NCBI GenBank assembly: GCA_018673255.1
Contig: JABHDC010000236.1
Location: 1 to 64,000, forward strand
Direction: 5' to 3'
From: Gemmatimonadota bacterium
GTDB lineage: Bacteria > Latescibacterota > UBA2968 > UBA8231
DNA length: 64,000 nt
Below are positions 8,144 through 16,995 of the stretch, piece after piece. Every line of letters begins with the position of its first letter. Positions within the stretch are counted from its first letter, which is position 1. The translations under genes were made by a program, and so were the position numbers. The notes beneath the pieces are model-generated. The model did no database searches. It saw nothing but the letters and a program-made list of their open reading frames with translations, and was not told the origin of the DNA.

Positions 8144-11100
8144 CTATCGCAGCAGTAGAAGCTTGCCGACCTCATGTCGACCGGCCGCATCCAGGACCAG
8201 GAAGTAGACGCCACTGCCGACGGGTCGACCCGCCTGGTTCTGACCGTGCCAGGTCATCTGGTGAAACCCGGCAGCGTACTCCTCACCGTTCAACAAGGTG
8301 ACCACTCGCTGGCCTATGGCATCGTAGATCGACAGTCGTACTTTGGCTGCTGTCGGCAGTTGGAAACGCAGGCTCGTGCTCGGATTGAACGGATTGGGCA
8401 GATTGGTCAGCAACGCCACGCGCGAGGGCTGCAGATGCAGTTCGCTGACCTGTGATGCGGCCCAGCGACGCCCGTCGATGGCCGTGCCGCGGGCCTGTAC
8501 GATTCGGATGGCGCCGAGTCTCGCTCCAGGCCAAGTCTCAAAATGCATGGCCGTCGGCCGCAAGACATCGGTCCGACCCGCCATCAGCAGGCGACCGTCA
8601 TCGGCGGTCAGTGTGAGAATGTCCGAATCATCCGTACCCGCAAACCGCACAGCGTCAGGGTCGAAGCGAAGATCGAGAGCGAACGAGGTGGACGGTACGG
8701 GCCATTCCATGATCACGCGGTAGGCCGTCGAGTTCGCCGTCGATGGGGCTTCCGATGTCAGCACCACGCCCGGCAGCATCAGAGCAGGTTGCGTCGGTAC
8801 GCGACGAGCGCTGCCATATCGTTTGCCAAAGAGTTCAGCGAACAGGAAGAAGTCTTCGAGACCTACTTGGCCGTCTGCATCCAGATCGATGCGAGCATCG
8901 AATGCAGGCTCGCCCGCCCTTCGGCCCAGTGCGTCGACAAAAAGGAAGAAATCCTCAAAGCCGACGAAACCATCCCCATCAAAATCACCCGCCGTCAGCA
9001 CCACATCCACATCGATGCTCTGCGAGGGCGTCGACTCGGTGCCGGCGACATTCACCGACGTGAGACGATACCGATACAATCCTTCGTCGATCATCCCATG
9101 ATCAGTGTAGGTCTGGCCGACCACGGGACCCGCTACCAGCTCAAATCCATCCGCGCCGGTCGCCCGGTAGACATTCGTCCCTGCATCCGTGTCCTGTGCA
9201 TCCCAATGGAGCCGCACACTGCCTGCGCCAATCGAGGCCGACAAGCCTGCCGGCGCTGCCGACGCAGAGGCGGCAACCGGGGTGATGAAGGAAGACACAC
9301 CGCCCTGGGTCGGCCCATTCCCCCACGAATCAACGGACGAGACCTGGTAGAAATACTGAGTCTCTGGCTCTAGACCGGTGAGTCTCACCTGGTGGTCTCG
9401 TTCGCTGTCACCAAGACCGAAACTTCGATTCAGATCATCGACGCTGATACCCATCGCCACGAAACCGTCCGCGCCCTCATCCGTCGACCACTTGATCGTC
9501 GCCGCTTCAGGAGACAAGGCCTCCACACGAGGCAGAATGGTGAAGGACGGCGGCGACAGGTCCGCGACGCCGGAAGTGGTGAATGAGATGACCGAAGATG
9601 AAAAGGGACCATTGCCCGGGCCGTCGTCCAGAGCGATCTGCACACGGTACGCAGTAGCCGGTGTCAGATTCGTCAGCTGGATCTGTCCCTCCACCGCCGG
9701 ATCGACCAAGGCCAGGGATTGATCAAGTTCATCGGTGCCGAAATGCACAACCGCCGTGGCCGCCTCATTGGAAGCCCATGCCAGGGTCGCAGCCTGGTCG
9801 GTCAAGCCAAGGATGGCAGGAGGGGTCGTGAACCTGGGTGCGTCCGTGTCCGCATTCGTGCGGGTCGTGAAGGTGTAGAGCGCACTGCGAGTTGGGCCAT
9901 TGCCACTGGGATCAGTGGAGGTGGCGATCAACTGATATGTGGTGGCAGGCGACAGACCGGTGATCAGGCCCTGGTGGTCGAAGTCGTGTCCGGCGACAAA
10001 CTCCACCAGCGTCTCTTCGCCATCCCCACCTACGAGGAACAGACGCGTATCGCTGACTTCGTCTGTCTGCCACCCGATCAACACATCGCTGTCGCTGCGA
10101 GACAGTTCACGTGGCCCATCCACGAAGGACGGGGCCGTCACATCCTGCGTGGTGGCCGTCGTGAAACCGAAGTCATCACCGTCGGGCCGCACGACGCGCG
10201 CAGCACCTCGACGACGTTCACCGAATACGGAAGTATGGCCAGCGACGTCGGTGGAGAGCACGGCGAACAGATATCGTATCCCGGCCTGCAGGCCTGTGAC
10301 CGTGACCCGGTGTTCATTGCCGAGTCGTTCAACCTCGAACAACTCCTCGGCCGCTGTGCCCAACGTGGCCTGCGTGCCCAGTGCAACGGCACCGAAGCAG
10401 GGCTCATCAGTGCGCCAGATGAATGTTGCGGATGCATCGGAGGTTACCACGACGGGACGCTCGACATAATGAGGTGGCTGCTCGTCCCGATTCTTGCCCG
10501 ACCGTACGCGTCGGTCGTCGCTCACATGTCCGTTGCCGGTGGCATCACTGACGCGAAGCCGGTAGTGATACTGCGTGTCCGTATCGAGTCCCGTGATCAG
10601 TACCTGGTGGCGTCGTTTGAGTCGTTCGTCACCAAAATCCCGGTCGTAGTCTCCTTCACGGTCACCAACCTCGACCCATCCACCGGCCGGTTCGTCGGTG
10701 CGCCAACTAAGCAGGACCGAACCTGCCGTAACCCGCTCAACCTGCACGTGCCGCCATCGCGGTGGCTGGTTGTCCGTTTCGGCCCGTGTGGTGACAGCCA
10801 GCACGCGGCTGCTGACCGTCCCGTCATCACGATCATCCCCGGAGGCAGCCTGCAGGAAGTAGGTCGTGGCGGCGTCCAGGCCAGTGAGCATCACACGGTG
10901 ATTGCGCCGGTAACCGGTCAGGACCGCCTCGCGATCGAGATTGACCGTCGTGCCGTAGTCGATCGTGCTCGTTGCCGGTCGATCCGTCAGCCATTCGACC
11001 AGCAATGCAGTGGAGGTACGTGTCACGACATCCGGACCCGACAGAATGCGCACGGCCAGCCGGTCATCATCATTGCGAGTCGTCACCGTCAACAGATCGG

Positions 11101-13441
11101 CGTTCGCCTCATTGCCATCTGAATCGGTGGAAAAGACCTGGACATAGTACGTCGTGCCCGGCAGCAGGTGGGTCAGGGTCAGACGGTGGCGACGCGTTGG
11201 CTCATCATCGCTGACCTGCAGGTCGAGGGCCTCAGCCGACAATCCGTATTCGATACGACTGTCACTGACCTCGTCCGTCGACCACTCGAGACTGATCTGG
11301 GTATCCGTGCGCCGTGCGACGCGGGGCTGGCCAATGATTTCCGGTGCCCGTGTATCGATGATGCTGGCCGTGCGGAAGGTGAATTCTTCGGAAGCCGTCG
11401 GGCCATTGCCCGACAGGTCGGTCATCAACACGCGACAGTGGTAGAGGGTGCCGGGGGCCAGCCCGGTCAGCGTGTGCTGGTGGGCGCGGCGCGGCTCAGC
11501 GACTTCAAAGATGTCGCCGAAGTCTGGGTCCTGCCCCCACTCGATAACGGCCCGGGCCTCCTCGTTGCCCTCCCATCCCATGATTACGCGATCGTGCAGC
11601 GTCTTGAGGACATAGGGCAACAGCCGGAACCGCGGTCGCTCGTGATCATCCTCGGCGGCGGTGATGAAACTCAGGTCACGACTGGTGGCTTCGTTGCCGT
11701 TGGCGTCCGTCGACTGTACGCGGTAGTGATAGACCGTCCGGGGCGTGAGGTCGCTGAGCACCAATTGGTGGTGGTGGTGGAGACGCTCATCGCCGACGGA
11801 GGAGCCGTAGTCTTCGGTGATTCCATACTCGACGCGAGAAGTAGCCGCTTCCTGCGTGTTCCAAACGATGACGGCCTGGGAAGCCGTGCGGCGCGTGACG
11901 ATGGGCACGCCGATGAAGGAGGGCGGGTCGTCATCTTCCTTGGGCGTGCGGAATCGGGTCTTCTTCAGCGCGGAGCTGTTGCCCGAAGCATCGGTGGAGC
12001 GGATTCGGACGTAGTAGCGTGTTCCCGGCTGGGCGTCGACCCAGACCTCGTGCGTCGTGACCAGTTCGTCGATGAGGACGCGCTCGTCGTCGCTGTAGTC
12101 AGCATTTGTCGACAATTGCACGAAGCTGTTGCTGATCTCATCCGTCGTCCACCGGATCTGTGCTCGTTCCGGCGTCGCCGTGACATGGGGCCCTTGAATG
12201 ATGCGCGGTGGATCATCATCCGGTCGCAGCCGGGTAACGAAGAATCCACCCTTCCAGGCGGAGGGATTGCCAGAGGCATCCATCGAGCGGACCCGGTAGA
12301 TATAGAAGGTCGCCGTGCGCAGGCCTTCGAGAGGGACACCGTGGTTCAGCGTCAGCGTATCCACGACGATACGTTCGCAGTTGATGGGCAGCTGACTGTT
12401 CGTAGTGAAGTGGCTCAACTCACCCCGCTGCAAACGCTCAGCGACGCCATCTTCATCGCCATCGTCCAGGTCGTCGGAGAGACCACCGACGATCTCGCTG
12501 ACGCTGCCAATGAGGGGACGGAAACGCAGGCCGCAATAGTCGACCTCGCTGGTGCCCTCTTCATTCGTCACCCAACCAGCATGGGCACTGTTGTGAGAAA
12601 TGCTGGTGATCACCGGCCCTTCGACGATCGCTGGTGGCTGCAGATCAGGCGTGGCGGTGATATAGTCGGTCTTCACCTCCGTGTCGGTGCCGCTGGCACT
12701 GGTCACTGTCAGGCTGACGCTGTATGTGCCGTCCGTCTCGTAGACATACCGTGGGCCGGCCGTCGTTGCCGTGCCGCCGTCGCCAAAATCCCAGGCGAAG
12801 GTCTCGGCATCTTCTGAGGAGAGGTTTTCGAAGCGGACCTCAAGCGGCGCCGGGCCCTGCAGAGGATGGCCGGTGAAGTCAGCCTTCACCCGGGGACCAA
12901 CGATGGTGACCAAACCATCAACGGTAGTTACTGCCGGTTCACCATTATTGAAAAACAGGCTGGCGATCTGCAGCGGCGAACTCGTTCCCGGTGTCGCACC
13001 CTCCGGGACCGTGATGTCGATGAAGAGAACTGTACCGTCGCCGGTGATGGCCGCCGAAGCCGTCGCCCCGGCCATCAGCAACTGGCCATCAGCTGCCTCA
13101 CCGTCCGGTGCAAGCCGGGCGTTGGCGGCCAGGCTCCACGATGATGTCAGACTTGAACGTCGATCAGCACTGAAACCGGTCGTGGGCAGTACCGTCGCGT
13201 CAAAACGGATATCGGCATTGAGTGAGAAGATCTCAGTGCCTGCTTCGACACCGCTGAGCGTCAACGGCACGAGGGCCGTCTCACCGGCGGCGATCTCTAT
13301 CGCCGGCAGGGACACCTCGACCGCATCGGTCGCACCGATGGCAAGTGCTTGAAGGACGAGAACGGCGCACAGCGAGAGAGGGCGCTTGATGGCCTCTCTC
13401 GCTGTGCGCCAGGTCCCGGACTGGGCCGAGATCTTTTTCAC
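8144..13441 (-). CDS. Giant FN3-repeat surface protein with cohesin, PKD and EF-hand/dockerin modules
   Basis: About 1765 aa from a GTG start preceded by GAGAGG at 6 nt; this start gives a clean KK...signal peptide. Module order is cohesin-like (about 40-180), PKD with WDFGDGG (about 185-260), 12 FN3-like repeats (about 265-1500), an EF-hand/dockerin pair (about 1505-1565), a second cohesin-like domain (about 1590-1690), and a FlgD/T9SS-like tail (last ~80 aa). The first 11 FN3 repeats share a W-x-T-D/N-E signature. The dockerin-type pair carries DFDGDGFVGFEDF and DLDADGQVGLEDF calcium loops. This is a long rod suited to adhesion or scaffolding. An 18-bp perfect inverted repeat lies in its signal-peptide codons. 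Confidence 0.9.
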   Translation of the reverse strand: MKKISAQSGTWRTAREAIKRPLSLCAVLVLQALAIGATDAVEVSLPAIEIAAGETALVPLTLSGVEAGTEIFSLNADIRFDATVLPTTGFSADRRSSLTSSWSLAANARLAPDGEAADGQLLMAGATASAAITGDGTVLFIDITVPEGATPGTSSPLQIASLFFNNGEPAVTTVDGLVTIVGPRVKADFTGHPLQGPAPLEVRFENLSSEDAETFAWDFGDGGTATTAGPRYVYETDGTYSVSLTVTSASGTDTEVKTDYITATPDLQPPAIVEGPVITSISHNSAHAGWVTNEEGTSEVDYCGLRFRPLIGSVSEIVGGLSDDLDDGDEDGVAERLQRGELSHFTTNSQLPINCERIVVDTLTLNHGVPLEGLRTATFYIYRVRSMDASGNPSAWKGGFFVTRLRPDDDPPRIIQGPHVTATPERAQIRWTTDEISNSFVQLSTNADYSDDERVLIDELVTTHEVWVDAQPGTRYYVRIRSTDASGNSSALKKTRFRTPKEDDDPPSFIGVPIVTRRTASQAVIVWNTQEAATSRVEYGITEDYGSSVGDERLHHHHQLVLSDLTPRTVYHYRVQSTDANGNEATSRDLSFITAAEDDHERPRFRLLPYVLKTLHDRVIMGWEGNEEARAVIEWGQDPDFGDIFEVAEPRRAHQHTLTGLAPGTLYHCRVLMTDLSGNGPTASEEFTFRTASIIDTRAPEIIGQPRVARRTDTQISLEWSTDEVSDSRIEYGLSAEALDLQVSDDEPTRRHRLTLTHLLPGTTYYVQVFSTDSDGNEANADLLTVTTRNDDDRLAVRILSGPDVVTRTSTALLVEWLTDRPATSTIDYGTTVNLDREAVLTGYRRNHRVMLTGLDAATTYFLQAASGDDRDDGTVSSRVLAVTTRAETDNQPPRWRHVQVERVTAGSVLLSWRTDEPAGGWVEVGDREGDYDRDFGDERLKRRHQVLITGLDTDTQYHYRLRVSDATGNGHVSDDRRVRSGKNRDEQPPHYVERPVVVTSDASATFIWRTDEPCFGAVALGTQATLGTAAEELFEVERLGNEHRVTVTGLQAGIRYLFAVLSTDVAGHTSVFGERRRGAARVVRPDGDDFGFTTATTQDVTAPSFVDGPRELSRSDSDVLIGWQTDEVSDTRLFLVGGDGEETLVEFVAGHDFDHQGLITGLSPATTYQLIATSTDPSGNGPTRSALYTFTTRTNADTDAPRFTTPPAILGLTDQAATLAWASNEAATAVVHFGTDELDQSLALVDPAVEGQIQLTNLTPATAYRVQIALDDGPGNGPFSSSVISFTTSGVADLSPPSFTILPRVEALSPEAATIKWSTDEGADGFVAMGISVDDLNRSFGLGDSERDHQVRLTGLEPETQYFYQVSSVDSWGNGPTQGGVSSFITPVAASASAAPAGLSASIGAGSVRLHWDAQDTDAGTNVYRATGADGFELVAGPVVGQTYTDHGMIDEGLYRYRLTSVNVAGTESTPSQSIDVDVVLTAGDFDGDGFVGFEDFFLFVDALGRRAGEPAFDARIDLDADGQVGLEDFFLFAELFGKRYGSARRVPTQPALMLPGVVLTSEAPSTANSTAYRVIMEWPVPSTSFALDLRFDPDAVRFAGTDDSDILTLTADDGRLLMAGRTDVLRPTAMHFETWPGARLGAIRIVQARGTAIDGRRWAASQVSELHLQPSRVALLTNLPNPFNPSTSLRFQLPTAAKVRLSIYDAIGQRVVTLLNGEEYAAGFHQMTWHGQNQAGRPVGSGVYFLVLDAAGRHEVGKLLLLR
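13364..13410. repeat. Perfect 18-bp inverted repeat inside the 5' coding region
   Basis: Two perfect 18-bp arms (GGCGCACAGCGAGAGAGG and its complement) are separated by 11 nt. In the minus-strand transcript they form a very stable GC-rich hairpin at nucleotides +32 to +78 of the 1765-aa gene, in the signal-peptide codons. There is no U-run after it, so it is not a standard terminator. It may affect translation, mRNA stability or polarity between the first and second genes of the surface operon. Confidence 0.85.
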
Positions 13442-13481
13442 GGCGTTCCTCTCTCGCCGCACCGCAGGGTGCGGGCCCGCC

Positions 13482-16400
13482 TCATCGCAAGAGCGACATC
13501 TTGCGCGTCATGGTAATGGACCCCGCGTCAAGACGATAGAAGTAGATGCCTGATGCCACTGACTGACCGGCATCATTGCGAGCGTTCCAGCGAATGGTGT
13601 AGTCGCCACTGGCCTGGTGATCTTGAACGAGGGTGGCCACGGTCTGACCGGCCACGTCGTAAATCGTCAACGTCACCTGGCTGGCCTGCGAGAGACTGTA
13701 ACTGATCTGCGTCTCCGGGTTGAACGGGTTCGGCCAGTTCTGGCTCAGGCCGAAGGCCTTGGGCAACGACAGGGCGGCCGGCGAACTCACCACTTCGACC
13801 GGCGACAGGCCACCGTTGAGGCTGGCCGAATCGATCCGCAGGGCCGACGTCAACGCCACGTCTGCCAGGGGTTCGATAGTGATGTGGAGGATGCTGCCCT
13901 GGCCCGTGCCTCGGCTTTCGGTGCCGGCAAAGGCGATACGCAACTTCCCGTCGACGACGTTGCTTGCAACCTCGAAGGCACCGGTCAGTTCTGAGCCTGT
14001 AACACCGGCGATGCGGATCTGAGCCGGGTCAAAACCGAGGATCAGATTGCCTGCCACCAGGTCTTCTGCTTCAGAGACCAGCAACGACAGTTGGACACGT
14101 CCATCGATCAGCTCCGGCTCACCAAGAGCGAGGCGGCGGCCTGTGGCTGCACGCTTGTAGGGATGAACCGGATTACCCGATTCGACGTCGGGGAAGCTGG
14201 TTTCAAGACCGACGACGTAGCGGAGAATCAGCACGGCATCGAAGCCATTCAGAGGAATGCCACCCACACCGGGCTCACTGACGTCACCGACCAGCGTCTG
14301 ATAGGCACTGAAAGTGACGGCACCGACGTTCTCCTGCAGGATCAGACCAGCATCGAGAGCTCGCACGGTGCCATTCCCCGAGGTATCACCCCAGAGGGCG
14401 CCATAGACGTTCTCAATCAATGTCGCCGTGGCGCCGGAGTTGGTCAGCACGTCGACGTATTCGACCTCGATGTCATCCTGAGGGCTGACCTGCAGCACGC
14501 CGTCACCTGGTGTGCTGGAAGTGCTGGTTGCCAGACCACCGGCGATCTGGAAGATCCCGGTGTTGGTGCCCGTTTCCGTCAGGGTAACCGACTCGATTTC
14601 ACCGGCCACATCGAGATTGCGCACCGTCACCAGCACGGTCTCAGCGACGCCAGCGTTGTCGTTCAGGTCTGGGTCCGCGACCTGGATTCTTAACGTGCCA
14701 CCTGCCTGAACGCCGTCACTGGCAGTCAAGGTGCCATCGTTACCGCCGGTGATCGTCAGATCGTTGCCCGGTGGCGGATTGATGGTCTCGCTGCCGCCTT
14801 CTGCATTGAAGTTGTCAAGATACTCGGCGGTGATCGTCGCGCCCGGGGCGATGCCGAACAAGGGGCTGCTCGGGCTGCCACCAGTGGCGAAGACGGTCGT
14901 GATCGTGCCGATAAAGGTTCCGGCTGCGGCTGGCGGCGAGGGTGCCTCAGTCAGCGTCACCGTCTTGGTGTCACCCGTGGACGAGGTGATCGTTGCCGTC
15001 AAAGGTCCCTGGCCGATCTCGTCCAGATCGACGACGGAAACGGTGATGTCGTCACCCGGGCTCAGCGTCGTCGGTCCGAGCGACATCGTCGCCGTCGTAC
15101 CACCACCGATGGTCAGGCTTCCTGGTGTCGTCCCGATCGTCTGTGGGCCACCGTCGACGTCGAAGAGATCTTCGAAAGAAGCACTGACGTCGTCGCCAGC
15201 CTGCACGTCCAGCTTGCTGTTGCTGCTGCTGGCGGCAGTACCAAAGACGGTCGTGATCGTGCCTTCAAAGACGCCGGCGCCCTGTTCGGTCAGGGTCACG
15301 GTTTCCGTATCAAAGTTGTCATCATTGCTGATCGTCGCCGTCAGCGGCCCCTGACCGGCCAGGCCTGCGTCGGTGACGGTGATGGTGATACCCTCACCCG
15401 GATCAATGCCGGGAGGGGACAGTGCGATCGTTGCCGTAACGCCACCGTTGATCGTCAGGCCACCGGGAGTAGTGCCAACCGTCAGCGGCCCACCGGTGGA
15501 GGAGTACGGATCATCGAAGGAGGCGGAGACATCGTCACCCGCTTTAACATCGAGTTCGTTGTTGCTGCTGCTGGCAGCCGTGCCGAAGGCCGTCGTGATC
15601 GTGCCTTCAAAGACGCCGGCGCCCTGCTCAACCAGGGTCACGGTCTCTGTGTCGCTATTGTCGTCATTGCTGATCGTCGCCGCCAGCGGTCCAAGGCCGG
15701 CCTGGTCCGCGTCAATGACCGTGATCGTGAGGACCTCACCAGGATCGACGTCGGAGGGCGTGAAGCCGATCGTCGCCGTTGAGCCGCCGGTGATGTTCAT
15801 GTCGCCCGGTGTCGTCGTAATCGTCTGGGGAACGCCGCTGGCATTGAAGGGGTCATCGAAGCTGGCCGTGACGTCGTCACCTGCCTGCACATCCAGCTTG
15901 CTGTTGCTGCTGGCGGCGGTGCCGTAGAGGGTCACGATGGTGCCCTCGAAGACGCCGGCGCCCTGCTCGGTCAGGATTACCGTCTCAGAATCTGTGTTGT
16001 CTGTATTGGTAACAGTCGCCGTGATCGGGCCCCCGCCCGCCAGGTCGGCATCTTCAACGGTCACCGTGACCACGCCACCCACTGCGACGCTGGAGGACAG
16101 GCTGACCTGTGACGTGCTGCCACCGATCGCGATCGATCCGGCGGTTGCCGTGACGGAGGTCTCGTTCAACTCCGATAGAGTGAACGTCAGTGGGGTGTTG
16201 GTCGGCGCTGATGCACTCACCACGGAGAAGGCGATCTGGATCAACGTCCCCGAACCCGGGACAGCCAGGGGCGACCCATTGGCCATGGAGATCCGGATTT
16301 CGTCGATGTTCCCGGCCGCCACATCCTCTACGATGTTGTAGGCGAGATTCCACCCGTCCGTCGCGGTACCATTGGCCACTACGTCCGTGGCGTTGGCCAC

Positions 16401-16595
16401 GTCGCTGTCATAGCGCAGGAACAAGTCGACACCGGTGATGTTATCGCCGGCGGGCGCGTTGCTGACGCTGATGTCGACCAGACCAGTACCGCCCGTCGAG
16501 AAAACCACATCGGGTGCGGTCAGCGACGGCTGAGCGTAGGCGCTGGCAGCCAGCAACAGCGCCATGGTCGTCATCAGGTTACGAAAGCGAGTCAT
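13482..16595 (-). CDS. Secreted Ig-repeat surface protein with cohesin and dockerin modules (first gene of sigma54 unit)
   Basis: A 1037-aa exported protein. The ATG chosen has GGAG 8 nt upstream and starts a clear signal peptide (1-22, ending AYA). The open frame continues 88 codons upstream without those features. A cohesin-like domain (about 25-160) is followed by five tandem Ig-like repeats of about 114 aa (about 170-720), each with the motifs D-A/L-D-x-A/D-G, E-Q-G-A-G-V-F-E-G-T and AGDDVSASF. Then come a dockerin-like pair (about 735-805), a second cohesin-like domain (about 825-940) and a FlgD/T9SS-like tail with NWPNPFNPET. It is the promoter-proximal gene of the surface run and probably the most abundant product. 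Confidence 0.9.
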   Translation of the reverse strand: MTRFRNLMTTMALLLAASAYAQPSLTAPDVVFSTGGTGLVDISVSNAPAGDNITGVDLFLRYDSDVANATDVVANGTATDGWNLAYNIVEDVAAGNIDEIRISMANGSPLAVPGSGTLIQIAFSVVSASAPTNTPLTFTLSELNETSVTATAGSIAIGGSTSQVSLSSSVAVGGVVTVTVEDADLAGGGPITATVTNTDNTDSETVILTEQGAGVFEGTIVTLYGTAASSNSKLDVQAGDDVTASFDDPFNASGVPQTITTTPGDMNITGGSTATIGFTPSDVDPGEVLTITVIDADQAGLGPLAATISNDDNSDTETVTLVEQGAGVFEGTITTAFGTAASSSNNELDVKAGDDVSASFDDPYSSTGGPLTVGTTPGGLTINGGVTATIALSPPGIDPGEGITITVTDAGLAGQGPLTATISNDDNFDTETVTLTEQGAGVFEGTITTVFGTAASSSNSKLDVQAGDDVSASFEDLFDVDGGPQTIGTTPGSLTIGGGTTATMSLGPTTLSPGDDITVSVVDLDEIGQGPLTATITSSTGDTKTVTLTEAPSPPAAAGTFIGTITTVFATGGSPSSPLFGIAPGATITAEYLDNFNAEGGSETINPPPGNDLTITGGNDGTLTASDGVQAGGTLRIQVADPDLNDNAGVAETVLVTVRNLDVAGEIESVTLTETGTNTGIFQIAGGLATSTSSTPGDGVLQVSPQDDIEVEYVDVLTNSGATATLIENVYGALWGDTSGNGTVRALDAGLILQENVGAVTFSAYQTLVGDVSEPGVGGIPLNGFDAVLILRYVVGLETSFPDVESGNPVHPYKRAATGRRLALGEPELIDGRVQLSLLVSEAEDLVAGNLILGFDPAQIRIAGVTGSELTGAFEVASNVVDGKLRIAFAGTESRGTGQGSILHITIEPLADVALTSALRIDSASLNGGLSPVEVVSSPAALSLPKAFGLSQNWPNPFNPETQISYSLSQASQVTLTIYDVAGQTVATLVQDHQASGDYTIRWNARNDAGQSVASGIYFYRLDAGSITMTRKMSLLR
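14430..16085 (-). repeat. Five tandem ~342-bp coding repeats (Ig-like domains)
   Basis: Within the 1037-aa gene, blocks of about 339-354 bp recur. The anchor string gtcgtgatcgtgcc or a close variant occurs at 14896, 15250, 15592 and 15931. The central copies are nearly identical over long stretches, including codons for EGTITT.FGTAASSS. The outer copies are more diverged. The pattern indicates recent tandem duplication and could allow copy-number change by recombination. Confidence 0.8.
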
Positions 16596-16610
16596 CAATG
16601 AATCTCCAAG

Positions 16611-16669
16611 CGAAAGGCTCTGATCGCCTTTCGGGTTGTGTTTCCAGGACAGTATCGGAGGGATCCGAT
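16611..16669 (-). promoter_or_regulatory. Two hairpins in the 5' leader of the surface operon
   Basis: Two perfect inverted repeats lie in the leader just before the first surface gene. One is CGAAAGGC/GCCTTTCG with a 7-nt loop (16611-16633), ending a few bases upstream of the ribosome-binding site. The other is ATCGGA/TCCGAT with a 4-nt loop (16654-16669). The leader from the predicted start site is about 220 nt, which leaves room for post-transcriptional control. It does not match a riboswitch class I know. Confidence 0.5.
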
Positions 16670-16825
16670 CTGCCCCTAATTGTCTTATCGGCTCGGAACG
16701 GGCTAACAATATGTTAAACGACCCGTAAATAGCCAACTTCTTTTCTGTGTCTTCTCGATAGCCAAGATGATGACGCTTCCTGCCGCGCGATCTTTGGCGA
16801 TTCGATGGTGCTGTTACACATTCAA

Positions 16826-16842
16826 CGCAACGATCGTGCCGT
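16826..16842 (-). promoter_or_regulatory. Sigma54 (-24/-12) promoter
   Basis: On the minus strand the sequence reads CGGCACGATCGTTGCG. The sigma54 consensus is TGGCACG-N4-TTGCW, so GGCACG and TTGC match exactly, the spacer is 4 nt, and the invariant GG and GC are 10 nt apart. Transcription would start near 16815, about 220 nt before the first surface-protein gene. A sigma54-type activator gene lies directly upstream with a dyad pair between, which greatly strengthens the call. Confidence 0.8.
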
Positions 16843-16955
16843 CTGGTGATCTGCATCACAACTATGTAGTATCACGCACAAATCTATTAAAAACAGTTAC
16901 TTAGGGAGGGTGCTTATATGTCTCGTCAGAGCGCCTGCTGAGGGGCAGGAAATCG

Positions 16956-16990
16956 GTGGGGCATATCCCCACATTGTGGGGCATTTCCCC
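16956..16990. promoter_or_regulatory. Tandem dyads, probable enhancer (UAS) for the sigma54 activator
   Basis: Two 15-bp copies, GTGGGGCATATCCCC (16956-16970) and GTGGGGCATTTCCCC (16976-16990), are each built as GGGG-N5-CCCC. They are spaced exactly 20 bp centre to centre, about two helical turns. They sit about 150-170 bp upstream of the predicted sigma54 start site and immediately after the activator gene, the normal position for an activator binding site. The protein that binds them is inferred, not shown. Confidence 0.7.
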
Positions 16991-16995
16991 CGAGC

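Noticed and set aside
13364..13410. The 18-bp inverted repeat as a Rho-independent terminator
   Set aside because: No U-run follows on either strand and it lies inside a continuous coding region.
395..16595. PEP-CTERM-like exosortase substrates among the complete surface proteins
   Set aside because: All four giants end in FlgD/T9SS-like modules, and the complete PKD lipoprotein ends without a TM helix and basic tail. The second lipoprotein is cut by the window edge and could not be judged.
16596..16815. A c-di-GMP riboswitch in the leader
   Set aside because: A CGAAAG-containing hairpin is present, but the conserved aptamer core of GEMM-type riboswitches could not be matched.
16596..16859. 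An 88-codon N-terminal extension of the Ig-repeat surface protein
   Set aside because: It would cross the predicted sigma54 promoter, has no signal peptide at its start, and the ATG at 16595 has a good ribosome-binding site and signal peptide.
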